DNA of 17,583 nucleotides from JBBRZF01 sp038236965 (GTDB taxonomy: Bacteria > Acidobacteriota > Terriglobia > Terriglobales > Acidobacteriaceae): the NCBI GenBank assembly GCA_038236965.1, contig JBBRZF010000059.1:1-17583 (forward strand), in the 5' to 3' direction. The position numbers were made by a program, and so were the translations under genes. Positions 7,221 to 14,674 of this stretch are shown here, piece by piece (positions within the stretch are counted from its first letter, which is position 1; the number at the start of each line of letters is the position of its first letter). The notes under the pieces were generated by a model that made no database searches, had not been told where the DNA came from, and worked only from the letters and a program-made list of their open reading frames with translations.

Positions 7221-7262
7221 CAGTTGCCAGTTGCCGGTTGCCGGTTGCCAGTTGGCAGTTGG
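7221..7262. repeat. heptanucleotide tandem repeat, six units
   Basis: Six consecutive 7-base units: CAGTTGC twice, CGGTTGC twice, CAGTTGG twice, then a partial CAGT. The pairwise grouping of variants suggests stepwise duplication by slippage. Confidence 0.9.
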
Positions 7263-7464
7263 CAGTAAAGGTAAAGTCAAAGTCGAAATGCCGCGCAAAT
7301 TAGGCGCGGAGTTTGTTGTTTTGATCTCTATATCTAGTATGACAGGTTGGAGGGGGTCAACTGGACATGGTTGGGAAGTTTATCTTTGCTTTGGAATGAG
7401 AGGGTTGCGAGGAAATCAAGATTTGAAGCCCTTGACAAGGTTATTGGGGAGATCACAGGCCTGC

Positions 7465-7494
7465 CACGGATTTTCGCGGATAGGCGCGGATTGA
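7465..7494. repeat. 10-bp tandem repeat, three units
   Basis: CACGGATTTT, CGCGGATAGG and CGCGGATTGA follow one another with exact 10-base period and a conserved CRCGGAT core. The 10-base period matches about one helical turn. Confidence 0.75.
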
Positions 7495-7619
7495 GATATT
7501 AGGGGCGGTGAGAGCTTGTTGAGAAAGTGCTCACGGAAATGGCGAATTTCTATTCACAACGAAAACACGAAGGTCGAGCCGGATGGAAGTTTAGTGGTGG
7601 GATCGCGATATCTCAACAG

Positions 7620-8097
7620 CTATCGCGTAACGCTCTGCTCTTTGTACGTCTTGAGATACACGCCTTCGATACCGATAATTTCAATCGGATGTCCGCCGCT
7701 CATCCTATACATCACCGAGATTCCGTCGCCTACTTCGGACCTGGTTGTACAACAACGGCTCCACGTCTCCACTGCGAACACCAACTTGTTGCTCCGCTTG
7801 CAGGAGACGCCTTGCCGTTTGCGCGTCCGTGTCGGCAATCGAAGACGGATGGTCGGTGTACTCAAACTGGACAATCTTGAAGTCGAGTATTCCACGTCCC
7901 ATGCCACGCACTCCTGCTGCGTCCCACCTCTTCGCCAGCACTGTCGCGTATGCTTTCCGCGCGGTCTTTGTGGCCATCATTTCGTGTTCAAAACGTTCGC
8001 TGTACCAGCGAGCGAACGAAACCAGCAAAATGGTCGTACACACTACGGCAATCAATACAATTACGCGGATGCGTGTTCGGGCGTTCACCGTCAGCAC
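7620..8097 (-). pseudogene. membrane-anchored hypothetical protein, frameshifted
   Basis: Two adjacent minus-strand frames look like halves of one gene. The first (GTG at 8097) encodes a basic N-terminus, one membrane helix (RVIVLIAVVCTTILLVSFA) and a soluble part reaching AEQQVGVRSGDVEPLLYNQV, then falls into an Arg-rich tail ending at 7705. In the other frame the sequence VGDGISVMYRMSGGHPIEI, with a good C-terminus to the stop at 7620, continues just where the first loses sense. Removing one base near 7731-7743 joins them as NQVEVGDGISVMYRM. This is either a true frameshift or a sequencing or assembly error. It resembles no family I can name. It lies 82 bases after the beta-CASP gene on the same strand. 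Confidence 0.5.
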
Positions 8098-8179
8098 TTT
8101 ATGCGCCTTTTTGCGCGACTTCCACGATTACTGTTGGTAACAGGACATCCCATAACCTATCCAGCTCCCCCCCAATTTC

Positions 8180-9613
8180 CTACTTGATCTCCACTTTCTG
8201 CATGTAGCGGGCGATGTCCACGTTCCAGTGGAGTTCCTTTTCTATGGCGGCTTTCAGCATGGTGGAGGCTTCGGGATCGCCGTGCACGAGGTGCGTTACT
8301 TGCGGCGGCTTGGTGAAAGTATGCAGCCACTCGAGCAATTCCGCCGTATCGGCGTGATCGCTGAATTGTTCCAGCGCGGCGATATGGGCGCGTATGGGAA
8401 CGATCTCTCCGAAAATTTTTACGGTGGTCGCGCCGTCCTTGATCAGGCGTCCGCGAGTTCCGACGGCTTGGAAGCCGATGAAGAGTACAAGGTTGCGCGG
8501 GTCGGGCAGACGCTGTAACAGGTGATGCTGTATGCGTCCGCCGGTGGCCATGCCGCTGGAGGAGACGATGATACAGGGGAATCGCGAGTCGTTGATCTTC
8601 TTTGACTCATCGGAGGTGCTGGCAAAATGGAAACCTTCCCACTTTAGGGGAGAGCCATATTTGGCGATCAACTCCTTGGTGTCGTCGGTGAATTCTTCCG
8701 TGTGTTCCAGGAAGATTTTCACGGCGTTGATGGCCATCGGGCTATCGGCGAAGACTTGCAGGCGCGGAATCTTTCCTTCTTCCATCAACTGCTTGATGAG
8801 GAAGAGGAATTTTTGTGTGCGCTCGACGGCGAATGCCGGAACGATGACGCTGCCGCCGCGGCGAACCGTGTCGGTGATTAGGCGGGCCATCTCGGGACGC
8901 GGGTCGGTGGTGGGATGCACGCGGTTTCCGTAGGTGCTTTCCATGACGAGGATGTCGGGAGATTCGCCTTCTTTCGGACCGGAGTGGATGACTTTTCCGG
9001 GAGCCGTTCCGCTATTGCGAACGCGTCCGATGTCTCCGGTAAAGAGCAGAGTGCGGGTGATGCCGCCGGCATTGAGGGTGACCTCCGTCATGGCGGCGCC
9101 GAGGATGTGGGCCGAGCGCACGAATCGGAAGGAGAGCTGTTTGCTGAGTTCGACGGTCTGGCCGAAATCGACGGCGGTGAAGAATTCCAGCGCCTTCTCG
9201 GCGTCTTCCAGGGTGTAGAGCGGCAAGGCGGGTTCGTGCTTCGAAGATTTTCGCTTGTTATGGAATGCCGCGTCTTCCTCTTGGAGATGGCCGGCGTCGC
9301 GCAAGAGCAGACCGCAAAGTTCCACCGTGGCGGGCGTCGCGTAGACGCGTCCGTGGAAACCCTCTTGCACCAATCTCGGAATCCATCCGGAGTGGTCGAG
9401 GTGAGCGTGCGTGAGCACCACGCTTTCAATATCTTTCGCGGGGATGGGCGTATCCTGCCAATTCTTTTCACGCCACTCTTTAGGGCCCTGGAACATGCCG
9501 CAATCTATAAGAGCCTGGTAGCCGTCTTTGCCATTCAAATCGGAGGAAGTATTGATGAGGTGTTTGGAGCCAGTAACCGTGCCTGCTGCGCCGAGGAATT
9601 CGATATAGCTCAC
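8180..9613 (-). CDS. MBL-fold / beta-CASP RNA-processing hydrolase
   Basis: Predicted 477-residue zinc-dependent RNase of the CPSF73-like bacterial family (metallo-beta-lactamase, beta-CASP and RMMBL domains). Zinc-site motifs visible are HAHLDH (69-74), His169 in RSAHILGA, Asp194 in FTGDIG, and the C-terminal motifs SDHAD (His420) and VHGD (His444). The beta-CASP insert spans about 225-400, beginning MESTYGNR, with VPAFAVERTQ and the family signature GFQAVGTRGRLI. The GTG start at 9613 has a GGAGAAGGG ribosome site upstream. It lies 57 bases after the M1-like peptidase gene and third in a row from rlmB. Likely cytoplasmic, acting in RNA maturation or decay. Confidence 0.93.
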   Translation of the reverse strand: MSYIEFLGAAGTVTGSKHLINTSSDLNGKDGYQALIDCGMFQGPKEWREKNWQDTPIPAKDIESVVLTHAHLDHSGWIPRLVQEGFHGRVYATPATVELCGLLLRDAGHLQEEDAAFHNKRKSSKHEPALPLYTLEDAEKALEFFTAVDFGQTVELSKQLSFRFVRSAHILGAAMTEVTLNAGGITRTLLFTGDIGRVRNSGTAPGKVIHSGPKEGESPDILVMESTYGNRVHPTTDPRPEMARLITDTVRRGGSVIVPAFAVERTQKFLFLIKQLMEEGKIPRLQVFADSPMAINAVKIFLEHTEEFTDDTKELIAKYGSPLKWEGFHFASTSDESKKINDSRFPCIIVSSSGMATGGRIQHHLLQRLPDPRNLVLFIGFQAVGTRGRLIKDGATTVKIFGEIVPIRAHIAALEQFSDHADTAELLEWLHTFTKPPQVTHLVHGDPEASTMLKAAIEKELHWNVDIARYMQKVEIK

Positions 9614-9670
9614 GATTCGCCCTTCTCCGCTGGTGCGGGTAAGCAGCGCAATGCGCGACTCTTGGAGACG

Positions 9671-11395
9671 CTATTGCGCTTTGGGTATGGGTGGAAAAAC
9701 AAAGACGTGGTCTTTACGATCGTACTCCGGCACCGTGCCATCGTTCACAACAAGCTGATCGGGATGGCCGGGGAACGTGATCCGTAATACGGCTTTTCCG
9801 TTGGCTTTCACCAACGCGTGGGTGGAACGCGTGCCCGCGGGAGAACGCACGACTATGACCGCATCCGCCTGCACGTTGCCGGAATTTGAAACGGTTACGG
9901 TAACGATAAAGCTCTTCATCAACGATTCGCGGGGATAGGCGGAATCGATCTTGAACTGCGCCAGGCCCTTGTCGCGATAGACCCAATCATCGAAGAACCA
10001 TTCCAGATCATTCTTGGGAGCGTGCACATCGACGGGCGTCTCCACCAATGATTGCAGGTACGCCGGTTGCAGGTCGGCTTCCGGACGATAGTTATGGATC
10101 GCCTGCTTCAGTGCGTCGTCGCCGACGAGCTGCCGCAGCATCACCCAGACGTAGGCGCCCTTTACGCGAAAGAATATCTCGTCGTTGGTGGTCGAAAGAG
10201 GCTGCGGAACCGATTTGCTCTCGTTGTTCGGAGTGAGTCCGAGTTTCTCCGCGGCGGCCAATCCCGGAACCATTTGCTGCAGATAGGCGAGACCCGCATC
10301 ACGACTTCCGGTCAAGCTCTCCACGACCAAAGTCTGCATGAAGTGAGCAAGGCCTTCCTGAATCCATTTGCGCTGCGAGTGGAAGGAGGCATGGACGATG
10401 GGATGAACAACGCTCAACAGGCGGTTGGTGTCATCCACGGCACGCAAGGGCAGAAAGAGGATGGAGCCACTTTCAAAAGGCGAGGCCAGCGGGTCGGTCA
10501 ACTCGATGATGGTGAGCTTCTCGCGCTGTTCACCGAACCACTCGGCCACGATCGGCATGTCTTTTTCTGCGGACGTAACGTAATCGCGCGCCAGCGCGGT
10601 ATGCTCCGCCACGTGCAACATGGTGAGGTGCGGGCGATCCATAGCTTCGTATTTCGCCAGCGCGAAGGTGGGAACGTTCGTCCCCATACGCCGGAAGGAA
10701 GCGATTGCGCGATCCCCCGTGGACTTCACTTCCTCCGCGTTGCTGGCCAGCGTTAGTCCGGGAGGAAGAAGGAAGGTCACGACGAGGGTACTGGTGGCGT
10801 GTTTCTGCATCCATAGGGCTTCGGCGTCAAAGACCGTGGTGCCTTCGCTCAGGCTGACGGCGTCGAGCGCAACCGGGAACCATGTCACGTAACCGAAACC
10901 GCGCACGCCCATGAAGAAGGTGGATAGCTCATCCCAATCCGTGCGGTAAGCGGTGTCGGCGGGTGTGCCAATGCGTTCCAGCCGCGCCGCGCTCTTCTGG
11001 ATGGTGCCCTCGTAGGCGACCTCCAGCGTGACGCTGGCGTGCGGTGCGACCGATTGCGGCAGCGTGACCACGGCATCCGACACAGCGCCTGTGTGGTCGA
11101 TGTCCGTGGTATAAGGCTGCGCCAGGTAAGGAACGGTCTTGCCGTTGATTCCGATGGCCGTCCAGACAAGCGAAGAACTGATCTGCAAATCGATGTCGCG
11201 TTGCGGTGCGTTGGAATCATTGCGCAACGTGACTTTGCCGCGAACGGCAAAACCGTGCGTCTCGGGCGCGATGCGAACTTCCAGGTCGTAGCGGGTAAAG
11301 GTGAAGGCGTTGCGATCCAATGCCGAAGCGGCAGAGGAACACGAGAGCACCAGCACGACGACGCACAGCAAGTGCGAGATTTTTGGGTAGCTCAT
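9671..11395 (-). CDS. exported M1-like peptidase homologue, catalytic Glu missing
   Basis: Predicted 574-residue secreted protein. A signal peptide is visible (KISHLLCVVVLVLSC, then SAASA before Leu26-Asp27). A beta-rich N-terminal domain resembles the M1 aminopeptidase saddle. The gluzincin-like region contains FESGSILFLPL and HPIVHASFHSQRKWIQEGLA. The zinc motif normally HExxH reads HPIVH (331-335), so the catalytic Glu is Pro332; His331, His335 and Glu347 could still bind metal. The distance from His335 to Glu347 is 11 residues between, not the classic 18. The C-terminal part has a beta-sandwich feel (FIVTVTVSNSGNVQADAVIV). The start overlaps the rlmB stop as ATGA; a longer frame to 11587 is antisense-like shadow. 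Probably an inactive or altered enzyme. Confidence 0.85.
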   Translation of the reverse strand: MSYPKISHLLCVVVLVLSCSSAASALDRNAFTFTRYDLEVRIAPETHGFAVRGKVTLRNDSNAPQRDIDLQISSSLVWTAIGINGKTVPYLAQPYTTDIDHTGAVSDAVVTLPQSVAPHASVTLEVAYEGTIQKSAARLERIGTPADTAYRTDWDELSTFFMGVRGFGYVTWFPVALDAVSLSEGTTVFDAEALWMQKHATSTLVVTFLLPPGLTLASNAEEVKSTGDRAIASFRRMGTNVPTFALAKYEAMDRPHLTMLHVAEHTALARDYVTSAEKDMPIVAEWFGEQREKLTIIELTDPLASPFESGSILFLPLRAVDDTNRLLSVVHPIVHASFHSQRKWIQEGLAHFMQTLVVESLTGSRDAGLAYLQQMVPGLAAAEKLGLTPNNESKSVPQPLSTTNDEIFFRVKGAYVWVMLRQLVGDDALKQAIHNYRPEADLQPAYLQSLVETPVDVHAPKNDLEWFFDDWVYRDKGLAQFKIDSAYPRESLMKSFIVTVTVSNSGNVQADAVIVVRSPAGTRSTHALVKANGKAVLRITFPGHPDQLVVNDGTVPEYDRKDHVFVFPPIPKAQ

Positions 11396-12153
11396 TTGGA
11401 TCGTTTGATCGCCTTGTTCCTGGCAACGCGTCGTTGACGCGCCACTTCGTACATCACGATGCCGCCCGCCACGGAAACATTCAGCGACGACATCTCGCCC
11501 GACATGGGAATGGAAACCAGCAGGTCGCACTTCTTGCGCACCAGTTCGTGCAGGCCCTTGCCTTCCGCACCCAGCACGATGGCGCAATGCATGTTGTAGT
11601 CGAGGTCGTCATAGGTTTGTGTGCCGCGTTCGTCGAGACCTACGACCCAGATATTCTGCGACTTCAATTCGTCGAGCGTGCGCGCGATGTTGACCACGCG
11701 TGCGACGGAAATATGTTCGGAAGCTCCGGCAGAGGCTTTCACCACCGTTCCGCTGATTCCGGCAGCGCGACGCTCAGGGATGACGACGCCATCCACACCC
11801 GCGCCATCGGCCGTGCGCAAGAGCGCGCCCAGGTTATGCGGATCTTCAACGCCATCGAGGACCAGGAGGAAGGTATGTTCCCCCGCCTTGTTGTCGATGA
11901 TCGCCTGGAGTTCGGAAAATCGCTTGCGCGAGGTAAAGGCCATCACGCCCTGGTGCGTGTTGACGTTGGTGGTGCGATCGATTTCTTCGCGGGGGACAAA
12001 GCGTACGGAAATTCCCTGCCCTCGCGCTTCGTCGACAATGCGCTGAACGCGCGGATCGCTGCGGTCCTTGGAGACCGCCAGGTAATCGAATCGCCGCTCG
12101 CGCGACTTCAAGGCTTCGCTGACGGCGTGTATGCCGTAAATGACGTCATTCAT
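11392..12153 (-). CDS. rlmB: 23S rRNA (guanosine-2'-O-)-methyltransferase, SpoU/TrmH family
   Basis: Predicted SAM-dependent 2'-O-methyltransferase of the SPOUT class, 253 residues. The N-terminal substrate-binding domain begins MNDVIYGIHAVSEALKSRER and includes NTHQGVMAF. The knotted catalytic domain shows motif 1 DPHNLGALLRTADGAG (Asn107, Arg113), motif 2 VLGAEGKGL (194-201, Glu197) and motif 3 IPMSGEMSSLNVSVAGGI (Asn225). This matches RlmB, which methylates a guanosine in the peptidyl transferase region of 23S rRNA. TrmH-family tRNA enzymes are an alternative, but the N-terminal domain favours RlmB. AAGG precedes the ATG. The 4-base ATGA overlap with the next gene implies translational coupling. 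Confidence 0.92.
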   Translation of the reverse strand: MNDVIYGIHAVSEALKSRERRFDYLAVSKDRSDPRVQRIVDEARGQGISVRFVPREEIDRTTNVNTHQGVMAFTSRKRFSELQAIIDNKAGEHTFLLVLDGVEDPHNLGALLRTADGAGVDGVVIPERRAAGISGTVVKASAGASEHISVARVVNIARTLDELKSQNIWVVGLDERGTQTYDDLDYNMHCAIVLGAEGKGLHELVRKKCDLLVSIPMSGEMSSLNVSVAGGIVMYEVARQRRVARNKAIKRSK

Positions 12154-12237
12154 GGAACCTTTAGTTTACGTCATGCCGCAAGCGCGGTCAGCATCGGCCA
12201 CTCTTTGTTAGACTTAATACACGCGTGGGCGGGAACC

Positions 12238-13479
12238 TTGTTAAAGAAAAACGACGTTTACATCGTCTCGGCCGTTCGTACGCCGATTGGCAAATTCGGC
12301 GGTTCTCTCTCTTCCATGACGGCGGCGGACCTGGGCGTTGTCGCCGCCAGAGCGGCCATCGAGCGCGCCGGGGTGCGTCCCGGCCAGGTGCAGGAAACCA
12401 TCTTCGGCAACGGACGTCAGGCTGGAGGCGGCCCGAATCCCGCTCGACAGATATCCATCCGCAGCGGCGTTCCGGAAACCTCCACCGCCTACACGGTCAA
12501 CATGGCCTGTGCTTCCGGCATGAAAGCCATCGCGCTCGCCTACGAAGAGATTGCCAACGGCAACCTGCAATGCGTGCTCGCCGGAGGCACGGAATCGATG
12601 TCGCGCCTGCCCTACTACCTGGACGGCGTTCGCTGGGGATACAAGATGGGCAACCAGGAACTGGTCGATGGCATGGTTCGCGACGGTTTTTTCTGTCCTG
12701 TGGCGAAGATGCTGATGGGCGAAACCGCCGAAGTTCTCGCCGAGCAATACGACATCCGGCGCGAAGAGCAGGATGAATATGCGCTGACATCTCAGCAACG
12801 CGCGGAAGCAGCCATCCACGCTGGACGCTTCGATAACGAGATTGTTCCCGTCACCATCGAAACAAAACAAGGTTCGATAGTTTTCTCGCGCGACGAACAT
12901 CCCTTCCTGGGCGCGACCCTAGAAAAACTCGGCAAGCTCGCGCCCGTGTTCTCGAAAGATGGAACCGTCACCGCAGGAAATTCTTCGGGCATCACGGATG
13001 GAGCCGCAGCCATGGTCCTCGCCAGCGAAGCCTTCCTCCAGGAAGAACGGCTTGAGCCTCTGGCGCGCATCGCTGCCATCACCTCGGCCGGAGTCGATCC
13101 GCGGACCATGGGCATTGGCCCGGTTCCGGCGATGCAGAAGATGTTCGAGCTTCACGGACTGGAACTCGCCGACTTCGACCTGGTAGAACTCAACGAAGCC
13201 TTCGCCGCACAGGTACTCGCCTGCGACCGCGAACTCCACTTCGACCGCGATAGCCTCAACGTGAACGGCGGAGCCATCGCTCTCGGACACCCAATCGGCG
13301 CCAGCGGAGCGCGCATTACCGTCAGTCTGATCCACGAACTAATCCGGCGAAACGGAAAACGCGGGGTGGCCACGCTCTGCGTAAGCGGCGGCATGGGAAT
13401 GGCCATGGCCGTCGAAAGCTGCCGGGAACTGGCGACAGAGATTCATTCGAACGAGTTCTGGCCGAGAGGGAACGACTAA
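12238..13479 (+). CDS. acetyl-CoA C-acyltransferase (thiolase)
   Basis: Predicted 413-residue thiolase, condensing two acetyl-CoA or cleaving 3-ketoacyl-CoA. Residue numbers assume the TTG start at 12238, giving MLKKNDVYIVSAVRTPIGKF. The nucleophile is Cys91 in NMACASGMKA, with Asn319 in LNEAFAAQ, His351 in GHPIGASGAR and the acid/base Cys381 in CVSGGMG. The middle shows GGTESMSRLPYYL and RWGYKMGNQELVDGM. No ATG or GTG lies in frame between rlmB-antisense DNA and the first conserved residues, so TTG with GGCGGGA upstream is the best start. It is divergent from rlmB. A short palindrome follows. Biosynthetic versus degradative role cannot be decided; no other beta-oxidation genes are adjacent. 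Confidence 0.93.
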   Translation: MLKKNDVYIVSAVRTPIGKFGGSLSSMTAADLGVVAARAAIERAGVRPGQVQETIFGNGRQAGGGPNPARQISIRSGVPETSTAYTVNMACASGMKAIALAYEEIANGNLQCVLAGGTESMSRLPYYLDGVRWGYKMGNQELVDGMVRDGFFCPVAKMLMGETAEVLAEQYDIRREEQDEYALTSQQRAEAAIHAGRFDNEIVPVTIETKQGSIVFSRDEHPFLGATLEKLGKLAPVFSKDGTVTAGNSSGITDGAAAMVLASEAFLQEERLEPLARIAAITSAGVDPRTMGIGPVPAMQKMFELHGLELADFDLVELNEAFAAQVLACDRELHFDRDSLNVNGGAIALGHPIGASGARITVSLIHELIRRNGKRGVATLCVSGGMGMAMAVESCRELATEIHSNEFWPRGND

Positions 13480-13480
13480 G

Positions 13481-13500
13481 AACCAGCTGGTTTATTCTTT
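13481..13500 (+). terminator. weak terminator after thiolase
   Basis: The 12-base palindrome AACCAGCTGGTT (13481-13492) directly follows the stop codon and is followed by TATTCTTT. The stem is short, so confidence is low. Confidence 0.35.
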
Positions 13501-13538
13501 GCGTCTTTCCCCCTGCCCCATCCGTATCTACCCACGAG

Positions 13539-14171
13539 ATGGTTGGAACATTACAATTCGCAGCGGTACCTTCCATTGAGGCCTGGATGCACGAAGGCGC
13601 GGAGATCGCTCGAGGATTGAGAAAGAACGATCCTGAACTGCTGGACCGCTTGATAGACACCTATCAGCACCGGCTCTTCCGCTATCTGCTGTACTTCACG
13701 CGCGACCAGCAATTTGCCGAAGACCTCTTTCAGGAAACATGGGTTCGCGTGCTGGAGCGCGGCCGCCAATTCGATCCGCGCTGGAAGTTCGAAACATGGC
13801 TCATCTCGATCGCGCGCAATCTTGCCATCGATACCATCCGACGCCGCCACACCACGAATTTCACCGACCTCGAAAACGAGGACGATGACGGTGCCAGGTT
13901 CGATGTCGCTGATGAACGTTCGCTGGTTGCGATGGAGCGCGTGGTACAGAACCAGTTGGATGAACGCGTCGCTGAAGCCGTGCAGCATCTGCCTCCGCTT
14001 TATCGCGAGGCGCTGGTATTGCGCTTCCAAGAGGACATGAGCATCGAGGAAATCTCGCGGGTGGTGAACTCTCCGTTATCGACGGTCAAATCGCGGCTGC
14101 ATCGCGGACTCGCGATGTTGGCCGACCGTCTGCGCGCACTGAAGATCATTTCTGGCGAGGTGCAAGGGTGA
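13539..14171 (+). CDS. ECF-type RNA polymerase sigma factor
   Basis: Predicted 210-residue group IV sigma-70 factor. Sigma-2 spans about 35-105, with LIDTYQHRLFRYLLYFTRD, then AEDLFQETWVRVLERGRQF and the promoter-melting part KFETWLISIARNLAIDTIRRR. An acidic linker (ENEDDDG) follows. Sigma-4 spans about 145-195, with LPPLYREALVLRFQEDMSIE, EISRVVNSPLSTVKSRLHRG, the helix-turn-helix for -35 recognition. Two starts are possible: ATG 13539, or ATG 13587 (residue 17), which has GAGG at good spacing. The stop overlaps the next gene (GTGA), whose product looks like its anti-sigma factor. Confidence 0.95.
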   Translation: MVGTLQFAAVPSIEAWMHEGAEIARGLRKNDPELLDRLIDTYQHRLFRYLLYFTRDQQFAEDLFQETWVRVLERGRQFDPRWKFETWLISIARNLAIDTIRRRHTTNFTDLENEDDDGARFDVADERSLVAMERVVQNQLDERVAEAVQHLPPLYREALVLRFQEDMSIEEISRVVNSPLSTVKSRLHRGLAMLADRLRALKIISGEVQG

Positions 14172-14674
14172 AGTACGAAAACGATCACCTCCGCGCGCAA
14201 GCGTTGCTGGCGGAATCGCTGACCGATTCGCTGCCTGCTGATGACGCCCGCTGGCTCGGTGCGCATCTTCGCGAATGTCCCGCTTGCGAGGCGGTGTTGG
14301 CCGCACAGCGCGATGCCATCCACGTTTTAAAGACCATCCCCGCGCGTACGCCTGCATTTTTGGCGGCGCTCACTAAGGCCCGCGTCCATTCGCGCCGACG
14401 CCAGATAGAAGAGAGCCGCCAGCGAATGCAGCTACTGGTGATCTCTTGCGTGCTGGCACTGGCATGGACCGTCGCCTCCATGCCCATCGCATGGGAGCTC
14501 GTTCAGTGGTTTGGAGTTTCGAGCCCGGTCACGGCAAACGCTGTCTGGTGGGTGGCCATCGTGTGGTTCTGGGCTGCGCCGGCCCTGGCTGGAGCCGCGC
14601 TGGTATTCACCCATCGCGAAGGACAAAGTTCCCTGTTCCGTTCCGCCATGATGAGGAGGTTGGGACATGAGTGA
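14168..14674 (+). CDS. anti-sigma factor-like zf-HC2 membrane protein
   Basis: Predicted 168-residue membrane protein. The N-terminal cytoplasmic domain has the zinc-finger signature AHLRECPAC (His33, Cys37, Cys40) of zf-HC2 anti-sigma domains. The usual first Cys is absent, with His7 a possible substitute. A basic segment (HSRRRQIEESRQR) leads to membrane helix 1 (about 88-108) and helix 2 (about 124-147). The GTG start overlaps the sigma stop by four bases, a classic sigma/anti-sigma coupling, so it probably holds the preceding ECF factor inactive at the membrane. It overlaps the following zinc-ribbon gene by 8 bases. Confidence 0.85.
   Translation: MKYENDHLRAQALLAESLTDSLPADDARWLGAHLRECPACEAVLAAQRDAIHVLKTIPARTPAFLAALTKARVHSRRRQIEESRQRMQLLVISCVLALAWTVASMPIAWELVQWFGVSSPVTANAVWWVAIVWFWAAPALAGAALVFTHREGQSSLFRSAMMRRLGHE
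14653..14660 (+). promoter_or_regulatory. near-perfect ribosome binding site for the zinc-ribbon gene
   Basis: GAGGAGGT lies inside the 3' end of the anti-sigma gene, 6 bases before the ATG at 14667. It allows strong independent initiation of the third gene of the operon. Confidence 0.75.

Larger units (their letters stand above)
7075..7619. other. long intergenic region, repeat-rich, no supported gene
   Basis: From the eamA stop to the frameshifted gene there is no open frame with protein-like composition. The stretch holds, in order, a palindromic terminator (7094-7105), a perfect 11-bp inverted repeat nested inside a 10-bp inverted repeat (7131-7207), a heptamer tandem array (7221-7262), a 10-bp tandem repeat (7465-7494) and a run resembling CACGAAGG-type repeats near 7554-7573. 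An 87-codon open frame at 7231-7494 is made largely of repeat DNA and is not counted as a gene. Confidence 0.7.

Noticed and set aside
7231..7494. 87-codon open frame in the intergenic region
   Set aside because: It is built on the heptamer and 10-bp repeats, starts inside the array and has no protein-like pattern.
7221..7494. Possible CRISPR array
   Set aside because: Repeat units are 7 and 10 bases without spacers and no cas genes are present.
11396..11587. N-terminal extension of the M1-like peptidase
   Set aside because: It lies within rlmB coding sequence in another frame; the signal peptide begins exactly at the Met at 11395.
11320..12237. N-terminal extension of the thiolase frame
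   Set aside because: It is antisense to rlmB, carries no thiolase sequence, and would add about 300 unrelated residues.
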